A DNA stretch of 64,000 nucleotides, from contig NC_046675.1 in NCBI RefSeq assembly GCF_003369915.1, positions 3,782,001 through 3,846,000 on the forward strand, given 5' to 3'. The translations under genes and the position numbers were made by a program. The DNA comes from Drosophila miranda (taxonomy: Eukaryota; Arthropoda; Insecta; Diptera; Drosophilidae). The notes under the pieces are model-generated. The model did no database searches. It saw only the letters and a list, made by a program, of their open reading frames with translations, and was not told the origin of the DNA. Of the stretch, positions 55,012 through 64,000 are shown one piece after another (positions within the stretch are counted from its first letter, which is position 1; each line of letters opens with the position of its first letter).

Positions 55012-55947
55012 TCAGTGCCGCTCACTATTATAATCCATCACGTAGCGACCCCGCACACGTTGCACGTGGGAATGCCGTAAATAGGCTGAGGCCATTCCCT
55101 TGATGCCCAAAAACGTTATGGCGCCGAGGATGATGCCCAGGAGTCTGTCGTCTACCTTCGCGTACAAGGTGTTTCCCAGGAACACGGAAACGCTGGGCAG
55201 ACTGAGGGCCACGATGAAGCTGGCAGAGGGTCTGCGGAGTGTCTCATGGTGAAAGACGGCCAAGTCGGGGTCCTGAAAGTCTAAACCCATGGCCGGAGGA
55301 TCCAGGGGCAGATCATCGAAGTAGCTGTCGTCGAGCGGGGCCCCAGGCAGCAGCTCGCCGCCCTCATCCAGATTCTCTGGCGACACGCGACGTCTGCGGA
55401 AGATGCGTAGGAGGCGCAACAAGTATTCATCCAATTTGACATTGCGAAGCAGCAGAAGCCCCGCAGGAATCATCGGCAGGACGATAATCAGGAGCGTGGT
55501 CTCCTCGTTTAGTAGCGCCAGGCTCTTGCGGTAGCCAATGACCTGTATCACCGTCAGGGCCCCAAAGGTCATGGCCGAGAAGTAGAGGGTGGCCGAAAGT
55601 GTGCCCACCGCCACGCTGGGACACAGTATCCCGTATACCTCGTCGATCCGAAGCAGGAGCGCATCGAATCGGCAGAGCGGCGTGTCCACGATGAGGTACT
55701 CTGTGAGGCACTGGGAGCACGCGATCGGCCGATTCGGATGTAGGAGCTGTGTCTCATCGATCCAGCGATTCAGGCAGCTGCGGTGCACCCACTTGTTGCT
55801 GCCGCGGCAGCGGCACGGATGCAGCCAGTCCAAACGCTGCGGCGGCTCCCCGTCACTTTCCAGGCAGATCCAGCACATTCGCTCCTCCTCGAGCCCCCCA
55901 TAAAACCGTTGCCGTTGGGTGCGTCGCAGTCGCCGCAGTCTAAGCAT
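55012..55947 (-). CDS. MARCH5-like RING-CH E3 ubiquitin ligase (311 aa, single exon)
   Basis: A single open frame runs from the ATG at 55947 to the stop at 55012. An RING-CH (C4HC3) domain is complete: C25-x2-C28, C45-x-C47, H55-x2-C58, C77-x2-C80, including PCRCRGSNKWVH and the following CLNRWIDE. Four hydrophobic segments follow at about 111-137, 151-168, 241-262 and 268-287, the layout of mitochondrial outer membrane MARCH5 (MITOL). The stretch TFGALTVIQVIGY and the ACSQCLTEYLIV end of the RING are close to the family pattern. MARCH5 ubiquitinates mitochondrial dynamics and import-related proteins. This member has a basic N-terminal extension (MLRLRRLRRTQRQRF) and an acidic, Leu/Asp-rich loop at about 190-230. 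It has no introns, so a retrocopy of a canonical March5 is possible. I do not assign a fly symbol. Confidence 0.9.
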   Translation of the reverse strand: MLRLRRLRRTQRQRFYGGLEEERMCWICLESDGEPPQRLDWLHPCRCRGSNKWVHRSCLNRWIDETQLLHPNRPIACSQCLTEYLIVDTPLCRFDALLLRIDEVYGILCPSVAVGTLSATLYFSAMTFGALTVIQVIGYRKSLALLNEETTLLIIVLPMIPAGLLLLRNVKLDEYLLRLLRIFRRRRVSPENLDEGGELLPGAPLDDSYFDDLPLDPPAMGLDFQDPDLAVFHHETLRRPSASFIVALSLPSVSVFLGNTLYAKVDDRLLGIILGAITFLGIKGMASAYLRHSHVQRVRGRYVMDYNSERH

Positions 55948-57300
55948 TTTCGACGCAATATTTTTTTGTTAAATTTTGTTCGAATTGGTTATTTACGATA
56001 TACAAAATGAAATGTGACTTTCGACTCTCTCCACAGATGTACTCGTGACATTTATCTCGACACCTGTCGATCCTATAATCCTTCGAATCTGTGCTAAGTC
56101 TGCATTAAAAATGTGCACCTAAAAGCCCATTAGGACACCATCCCTCGGCATCGGGAGGGTGCACGGGCGTGCAAACACTCATTCAAGCGAGCCGTGTTGT
56201 TGTTGCCACAAATTAAATATGCTGCGCTAATTCCTCCATCAATTTGCAGCTCATTTCATATGCCAACCCATTTCGCAGGCCATCATCGACATTCAACGCA
56301 CGTGTTCCGGGCCGAAATGCCGGCGGCCAGAGCCGGAGCCGGAGCCAGAGCCAGCCAAGTGTCCAGAGGGGCCAGGCCAGGCCAGGCGCGGGAGCATGGC
56401 TGAAACTAGTTTGCATTCAGCTTGTGCACGTAATTAGAAAATTTCAATGGCTATATGTACCGCCCATAGGCCAACCAGAAGACCAGTACAGCCGGAGAGC
56501 TGGACAGCTGAAGAGGTGAAGAGCCGAAGAGCAGCGGCGATGCTGGTGAAATGAAAACAAAAACAGAAACGTGCTAATTGCAAATTAATTATGCAGGATA
56601 TTGAATTTGCACTAAACGCAAAAGCGGAAACGGAATTGGCCAGCAAGAATAAGAACACGAACAGGCAAGAGAGAGACAGAGGAAGAGAAAGAGAGAGCGA
56701 TGGAAAAACTCGCGAAGTAGTGAACGTGATTTGCATGGAGAATGCAATTAGATTTTAGGCAAATGAAGTGGATCTAGGTCTGGGTCTGGGTCTGGGTCTG
56801 GTGCCTCTAATGGCTGACACGATTAAGCGTGCACAACGGAAACAGCAACAAGAACAACAAAGAGAGGAAGCGGAAGCGGAAGCGAAGGCAATGGGCAATG
56901 GCTGAAGCAGCTTTTCCGCTGTCACTGCTCCACCAGCAGAACAGCAGCATCAGCGTATAAACAGCTAAAGTGTTAATTGCCATAAATGCTTGTCATTGTA
57001 GCGGTAAACGGCAGTAGATATTTGCAACGTCGTCGCCACTGCGCCAGCGCCCGAACTCAAAAAAGACAACCACCCAACCACCCATCCACCCACACCGCAC
57101 CCACACTGCCACTCCCGCTGTCGCTCCGAGAGACACAGAAAGAGCGTTTAGACGGCGACACATTCTCTGAGCAGCACTTGCACTCAAATGAATGAAATGA
57201 ACTGCTAAATTATGCACGCGATTTAACCCTCATTTCGGCAGCCACAATTTAACGCGTAGCTTCACTCCACTCCCCGCCCACCCTCCTCCTACCACACACT
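55948..57300. other. MARCH5-like 5' flank and intergenic DNA
   Basis: Upstream of the MARCH5-like gene the leader is AT-rich and ends in CGAAAATG. No TATA box stands out. Further right is non-coding DNA with a GGGTCT hexamer array at 56777-56800 and GA-rich tracts at 56668-56700. No supported gene. Confidence 0.4.
56777..56800. repeat. (GGTCTG)n hexanucleotide array
   Basis: Four GGTCTG units in tandem. Confidence 0.85.
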
Positions 57301-57308
57301 CACCATTA

Positions 57309-57512
57309 CTCTCTCTCTCTCTCGATTTCTCTTCTCACTCACTGCGCAACGAAGGTCTCTCTGAACACGCCCCTTTCTGTGCAGCCAATGAGAAATTCGA
57401 GTCTCACTCAACATTCAGGAATTGCTCTTTGACGTTTTCAACATGGCCGCCAGAGAGAACGCACTCACTCAACAGAGAGACAGAGAGAGAGGGAGAGCGA
57501 GAGAGATGGCAG
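57309..57512. promoter_or_regulatory. GAGA/PHO motif cluster (candidate PRE)
   Basis: A CT tract at 57309-57323, then ATGGCCG at 57443-57449, a GA tract at 57469-57507 and ATGGCAG at 57506-57512. Both ATGGCNG heptamers are the reverse complement of the PHO core CNGCCAT. GAGA and PHO motifs within about 200 bp is the classic composition of a fly Polycomb response element. Activity is inferred. Confidence 0.4.
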
Positions 57513-58260
57513 TCTTTCACTCAACAGAAGAGCAAGGGCAAGAGTGGGATACACTATATATGCGGGTTTCGGGATTTCCCCTGCAGCTTTTTGCTTTTTG
57601 GTCCCTTTGCAGACTTTTTGCACCTTTTATTTTGTCATTTGTGTGTAATTTCGAAAAATGTTGGCGACATTATGACGCCCGTCACAAGTTGGGCTGGGCT
57701 GGGTCGCACGCTTAAGTGTCCTCTAGGGTACTTACTTCGTTAGCAGAAGTTTCTCTTCTCGGTTCCGTCCCCACCCCTCCTCCGCCTCCTCTTGTTCGTC
57801 CTCTTCTTTGTTGTTGTTGTTGATGCTGCTGGACCCTTCCCCCTGCCACACCACTCTGCTCCTTCTGTCGTTGCGGTGGCGGTGGCAAACTACTGTGCTT
57901 GTCGTTTTGCGGATATGTCTCTTATTTTCATAACTGTAAATTGCTTTAGATATTAAGTCTGCTCTACACAGAGCTCTGAGCATGCCTCTGTATGGGTGAT
58001 GCTGAGGGTGAGAATTGTATGGGAAGGTCGAGGAGCTGAGCAGGGGGTGGCCTGAATTTGTATTGGAGCGCCGCCCTTGTTGTCCAGCAGGACATTCTCT
58101 GGCCAGAACAGGACGATATGCCCGCATGACACTATGTGTAGCGATTAAAATATACACTTTGAAAGCTGCAGTCATTAGCCATAACAATTGCCTTTTGCCA
58201 GCCACCCCACCCCACCAGCACCGCACCGACTCTTCTCTTTTGGCTAAACAATTAAAAGTG

Positions 58261-58298
58261 TGCATCAGATATGCATATCATCATATGCATTAGATGCA
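58261..58298. repeat. Short imperfect inverted repeat
   Basis: TGCATC and GATGCA close an outer six-pair stem; ATGCATAT and ATATGCAT form an inner eight-pair stem with a CATC loop and a small asymmetric internal loop. Too short for a typical fly microRNA precursor. Confidence 0.6.
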
Positions 58299-59248
58299 TA
58301 GATGATACAAGAAATTTAAGATATGAATGTTTGGGATTTTTTATATGGTATGCATGCTTGTTAGGTATAGGATAGGATATTTTTGGTTACTTTTTGAGTA
58401 ATTATTGGAATAATATTTAACTACAATTTTAGACATTTTTTTGGATAAGAATATATCAAATGGTAGATTAGTACCAGAGGTTAGTAACGTTCCCAGAAAT
58501 TCAGAAGGTTTAAAAGAGCAGAAATCATAATTTTTATTGTCAAGATCACTCAGGATTGTGCCACAATGGTTTTAGTTTAGGTTCTCAGATAACTAATCGA
58601 ATTTATTTATTCAAAATATTATATTTATATTTAAAATTTCCCCACCAGCATGCCAAATCTTGAAAGTTGAATCACAAAATAAAGATTTTAATATGCGCAA
58701 AATTGAGACATAAATTAAAGTCACATAATTCTCATTAAAAGACCGTAAACGAGGCGCACAGACAGCAGGCCAGACCGCAGACCCCAGACCCCAGAACAGA
58801 ACAAAGAGACGTGGATTGGTCCGGCCAGTAATAAAAGTATATGTACTGCCACCAATCTGTTTATATAAAGACATTATTTCCCGCCGACTCTTGGCATACA
58901 GATCAAAGAGCACATCGTTTTGGCCATAATTTAATAGTTTCGAAATACAGAAATTAAGATCCAAAGCTGCCTGCTTAGGCAAATCAAATTAAACTAAGCG
59001 GAACGCCGAGTGGCCACCGTAATAATCCCAGCACACACACACACACAAATGCTAATTGGCAGAGATTCTTACTAAAATCAGAGGGAGAGAAAGGGAGAAA
59101 TTCGGAGAGACAGAGACAGTCACAGTGGAAGAGAGGGAGCCACCCAAGGCGGCAGCATTCATTGCGGCGCTAAGTGGGCGGCGTTCGCTTTTCCCAACCA
59201 AAAAGCCTAAAGGGGAATGGAAGGCTTTTCCTTTTCCTCTTGGCTGCT

Positions 59249-59290
59249 GTTCTGCTCTGCTCTGCTCTGCTCTGTTCTGTTCTGTTCTGT
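59249..59290. repeat. (TCTGC/TCTGT)n pentanucleotide array
   Basis: About eight units, half TCTGC and half TCTGT. It is the reverse complement of the GAGCA-type arrays elsewhere in the window. Confidence 0.9.
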
Positions 59291-62200
59291 GGGTCTGCGC
59301 GCGCAATTTAAGATGAAATTTATGCGCAGAGTCGGACGGAAAGGGCATTAAAAATGGAATAAATGCGCAGCGGCTCAATGTGTTAAACGGCACATGTTAT
59401 TTAAAACTGTATTTAATGTTTTTATTATTTGGGAATTTCTGCCAGCTTTATATATTTTGGCATATTCTGTTTTTTATTTTGTTTGTTGCGGCTCCGGCCA
59501 TTTGTCTTCGGTGGAGCGTGGAATATTTTCGGGCATAAAGAAATTTGTTAATTTCGATATTTGCCTTTGTGTTGGGGATATTAATGATTATAAATATATT
59601 CAGCGGCAAAACAAAATCATAAACCACACAATACCACCATTCGCGAGTGTGTGAGTGTGCTGTACAATACACATGCATGAAATATTTAGCAACGCTCACA
59701 CGAGCTTAGATTGCATAATGCATATTTTATGAATGTTTTCGAGCATTCGCCCCCCCCCCTCTGTACACCGCTGTACGAGTATGTTTTCGCTTTGTTCTTT
59801 CTGTGCCAAGTCAGGTCGGGTCTCACAAAAAATGTGGAAAATAAAAATAAAGTGCGCTCGCAAAAAAGGCCAAGCAGAGCAAGAAGGGAACGGAACCAAA
59901 CGAATTTTAAAGGCACTGCGGCAACAAAAGCAGCGCCTGGCACGGCCCCTCCGCCAAGGACAAACATCCAGGACATGCTGCAAAAATTGTTCCTCGGTTG
60001 CTTTTGCTACTCGAGAGCGAGCCGCGCCCTTGCTGGCATTGTTGCCACCCGGACAGGATTTTTTGGATTTGTAGCATTCTCAATGTTTGGCTTGCTGGCT
60101 GACTAACTGAGTCCGTCCGCCGTGCACCTACACTGTGCGAAAACTAAGGCCAACAAGAGACAGAACAACAAAGTGTAAGAGTTAGGGACGGATCTGCCAT
60201 CCTGAGGCTCGAAATGGCTCCAGTGATCCTTTACTGCAGTTCAAAAGTCAATTCTTCCAAGTCGAGTCAAAACAAAGTAAAGGATTGATAGATAGATATG
60301 ATGAAAGAAAGACAGTTCCTTGCAAGCACCAGCCAGAGAACCTAAAAGATAAGAGCACTACGAGCCGAATAGAGCTGTCCTAAATCTACCTTAAGGGAGG
60401 GAAAATTCTATTACCATCCTCTAGCAACAATTGATGAACCTTATGGTAGAGTTTAATGAGTCTTATTCAATGAGAATTCCTTAAAATCATATCTTAAGTT
60501 GCAAATATTCTTCACCCATTGGAAAGCCACTGATTTTGAAGATTTCTTCTCTTGATTTTGACAAATTTTAAGACATTTTTTTTTGTCAGTGTACACCTCT
60601 ATACCAGAAAGATCTGTGTGTGTGTGAGTGAGTTGGCTGATGTCAATCCATCATTTGCCTTAACACCATGATTTGATTTGTTTATTTGACGAGAGCAATA
60701 TTAAGAGAAATGGAACACAATTGCCTTTCCTCTACTGCTGCCTGCTCTGATTGCCATGAATAAATAATTTTCAAATCAGACACTGGCCAAATCCCTGCTA
60801 TAGAAGGTAATGACAGGCCCCCGAGTGGAATTCAGTTGGAAGAGCCGGGGCCTGCATGCCTGATTACGCAGCCAATTGTGTGGATAGTTTTGATGTCTAA
60901 TAATAGTTGCATAAAAGAAGAGGAATTTTGAATCAAAATTAATGTTAAAATTGATTAATGTTCGTGCTTGCTTGGTGTTAGGTCTAAGTTAAGTGCACTT
61001 TCTTGTCGCTTGGCACACCTGAGCTTCTTCCGTTGGCCATTGAAGGACAATTTATGGGCCAGTTTTTTGGCCTAATAAACCCGAAAACAACAGAGAACTT
61101 CCTTTTTAATAAGCTCATAAAGTAACAGGCACTTAAAACATGTTGTTCACAGCAACCCAGAAAGAGCTGCCAAATAAGCCGTGAACGAGTTCCGTTCCGC
61201 CTTTGCCTGCGACAGTGCCGCACATAAACGTCAGTGCCACATCATCATCAGCGTCGTACTCAGATGCGACCCAGAGCAACCCCTAGAACCATTGACTTGC
61301 CCTGTCTGTTTATAGAAATTAAATGACTTCAGACAAAAAATATGAAACATAAACTCAAGTCAACACTTCGATATTGAACATCGTTCCGTCCCCCAAAAAC
61401 CCACAAAAGCCATACATAAATCCCGGGCCACAGTTGGAGGAGGTCTGTCTCCTCCTCAGGCTTTTTAACACTTTCGTTTGGGACGACAATGCGACGGCGG
61501 AGATGGCGGGTTGTTAACATATTTTTAGTGTGATTTTAAAAATTTAAATTGTCGTAATCGTAAATTAATTTCATGGCACATAAAAATGCAACATGCCATG
61601 CCATGCCGAAACACAGCCGCAGAGACAATGTCTTTTCGGGTCGTGCGGGATTCGGTTCTGCCTCTCGCTGATTTGCCCAAACGATACTTTGCTTTATAAC
61701 ACAATAGATTCGGAATACGTTTCTCCTTCTTTTTATTGTATTTTGAGTGTGCTCAGTTGGCGACTGCCGCCAGGCAATTGCAATTTCGATGAAAGATATA
61801 CATATATGTATAAATATACAAATTTCGGGGCCCGTTTCTGCTGACTAATTTCGAGGAGGCCAAAATTATTTAAATTGAAATTCATGTAATATTTAGAGAA
61901 TGCATTAAAGAGTCATAAAAGCATTATATTCAACAGTATCGAATCGTATCTTAATTAAATGGCAAACATTCATGTTGCCTCGACTGCACACGAGTCGCCT
62001 GCATGCGATATTTGTGTCAACGCCTCATAATCATTATGGCCAGAGAAAACGGCGAAAATGTGTCGCCAAATGAATAAAGTTTTTATAAATACACATCAAG
62101 TGCAATTAGAGGCTGGCTGGGGCAGGAAATGCCAGCATGTGCCATGCGGTAATTGTTTCCTCGATGTGACAGCCCGTCCAAGGTGTGATGATCCTCCTCT

Positions 62201-64000
62201 TATTGAACTTGGGGATCGCCCGTCTCCCATCTATTCGGAATCCAAGCTCTTTAGGGCTTATGGTGAGGCAACCAAAACAATATTTATGATAAATTAATGC
62301 AGTAAATGCAACTTGTAAATCTGTCACGCGTCCCAGTAAATCATCCTGCATAAGTAATATGCAGTTTATCCAAGGGAAAACACATACAAAATACGAACAC
62401 GCGCAGCCAGCTCCGCCAGCCCCTCCTCTGAACTCCTCCGCTCACATTTGTCACACTTGAGGAGGGTGGTGGGGCGATACTCCCATAAGTAGCTGTATCT
62501 GTATCTGCATCCACACATTCAACAGATGCTCATACCAGAAGCCAACCAGCCAGCCAACCAGCCAGCCAGAGTGGATGGGGGGAGTGTGAAATTATGTGCT
62601 CGGCGGCAAGGAGGCAGGGCCGCGGCTAATCTATGACAGAAAACATGTAACCGGAGTGCGGGCACCCGAAAATAACCCAACATTTGATTTCTGAGACCTC
62701 TTTGTAGCTCTTTGCAGCTCTTTACATTGCAATATTCCCAGAGGATAGTGCGGGGAGGCACTAAAGGGCTTTTGGGTGGCGACCCCACGCCCAATTAAAG
62801 ACACAATCAACGTTTTACAATAAATTTAGTTGTACGAATTAATTATGTTGCGTGGCCGCCATGTGCTTCAGCTCCAATTCGACTCTCAGTATCATTTCCA
62901 TTCCCATTTCCATTCCCGACTCCTTCAGGGGCGGCACTTTCTTTTTATGAGTGCTCTGCTGCCGCCGTCGAATAAGTGAAGCGTGAACTAATTGAAATTT
63001 GTTGCGCTGACATGTTCTACAAGATCTGCTTGCAACCGATGGAGAGAGACAGAGACCCGAGGGGAGCTGGGGAGAGGGATGATGGCTCTGCCCCACTGTT
63101 GCCCTTGTCGATCGTCTCCAGCTCATTAGTGGGCTTCCCGTTGTAGTTATTGTCTAATTTTAATTAATTTATCACATACATAAAATGGCGCAACATTCTG
63201 GCATTCTCCCCCAACCCCACAAATCACTCACACGCCTCGTTGAATGCCCCGATCCGGAGTAGAGCTACCCCTGGGCCAGGGCCACCAGTCCCCCACAGAA
63301 TTGTCTAGGCATAAATATCCACTCCAGATTCTTGGCATAGCTCTCGACAATCAAACCAAATTTATGACAAGTTCTTGTCGCGTCTGGTGTTTTGACATTG
63401 TCAAACAGATACAGAAACAACCAGAGAACAAGAACAAACAGATACTTCATTTGATTGGATCATTTAAATTCTACGGCAGGTACCACCGGAAATAGTCGTT
63501 TGACAACGCTTTATTCGAACTCAAAATACTTTAAAGTAAGAAGTGCAAGAAAATGTAAAATATAAATAAGAAAACACTGATAGAATAGAAAACTATGCTG
63601 CTCAAGAGTGTGCTATCAAGAATCAATGATATTTCACAGATTCCCGCTTGATGGGATTTCGAGATCAGAAGTGTATGTATACGAAAATGTCAATAAATTT
63701 GTATCAATCACATTGGTCTTTCTTTCTATGACCAGATGTACCAGACCAGAGTGTCCAAAGGCATCATAGGGGAATGGGTTAGCTGTTGGAAAGGCAGGTC
63801 TGATTGGGGTTGCCTTACTGAAAAGTTTGTCCCTTTTTTATGCATTGAAGAATTTTGTAGATTAACGCCACTTAACAATATAAGCCCAAAAAAATCAAAG
63901 ATCAAAGTTACCCAAAGGTAGGTCCTAGTAACGTGACCCCCCAAGAGCCACACACAAAGCCTACCCACCAGGAATGGACCGGAACGGAACTATCGCTGCG

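Larger units (their letters stand above)
57513..64000. other. Intergenic region at the right end
   Basis: No convincing gene in 6.5 kb. Frames up to 177 codons (57732-58265, minus) are low-complexity. A 38-nt palindrome lies at 58261-58298, a (TCTGC)n array at 59249-59290 and a CA tract near 59033-59047. AT-rich blocks occur at 58300-58700, 60400-60600 and 63500-63720. The rest is typical unique fly intergenic sequence; I see no tRNA or transposon. Confidence 0.45.

Noticed and set aside
57732-58265. 177-codon minus-strand frame with an Asn/Glu-rich tail
   Set aside because: Tail comes from GTT and CTC repeats, the rest has no recognisable features; no splice or promoter support.

Overview
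The window is nuclear DNA of a fly. Intron-bearing genes with short introns and GTRAGT-type donors, fly-type core promoter motifs and recognisable Drosophila orthologues point to Drosophila. The obscura group is my guess, but nothing here proves it. Seven protein genes can be supported. From left to right they are: a single-exon MYCBPAP-like gene (minus, 2401-4533), Sec13 (minus, 9893-11053), a three-exon MADF-domain gene (minus, 11686-12582), ATPsynCF6 (plus, 13994-14378), the catalytic subunit of DNA polymerase epsilon (minus, 14704-21610), the NK-1 homeobox gene slouch (minus, 43158-50876), and a MARCH5-like RING-CH ubiquitin ligase (minus, 55012-55947). I rebuilt the intron-exon structures by hand; every junction keeps frame and each spliced length is a whole number of codons (Sec13 358 aa, MADF protein 260 aa, ATPsynCF6 106 aa, Pol epsilon 2242 aa, slouch 677 aa).

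The left third (2.4-21.6 kb) is gene-dense and mostly housekeeping: COPII/nuclear pore, ATP synthase and replicative polymerase. ATPsynCF6 and Pol epsilon are convergent and only about 325 bp apart at their coding ends. Their upstream regions carry motifs expected of such genes: Ohler motif 1 and motif 6 at ATPsynCF6, and an E2F-like site beside a DRE-like site at Pol epsilon.

The most unusual structure is a diverged dispersed repeat family surrounding the MADF-ATPsynCF6-Pol epsilon block. Three copies lie in one orientation between 12.75 and 13.74 kb. One copy lies in the opposite orientation just upstream of Pol epsilon (21.66-22.11 kb). Two tandem partial copies lie at 11.24-11.46 kb, next to a duplicated scrap of the MADF gene's own 3' end. 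One copy runs straight into the ATPsynCF6 promoter, and another carries a decayed version of the same promoter-like segment.

The right two thirds is a gene-poor developmental landscape around slouch: about 21 kb without a convincing gene downstream of it, a 5.1-kb intron, and over 4 kb upstream. These stretches are rich in microsatellites and GA/CT tracts. Two clusters that combine GAGA tracts with PHO-type motifs look like candidate Polycomb response elements. I saw no tRNA or rRNA gene, CRISPR array or intact transposon.
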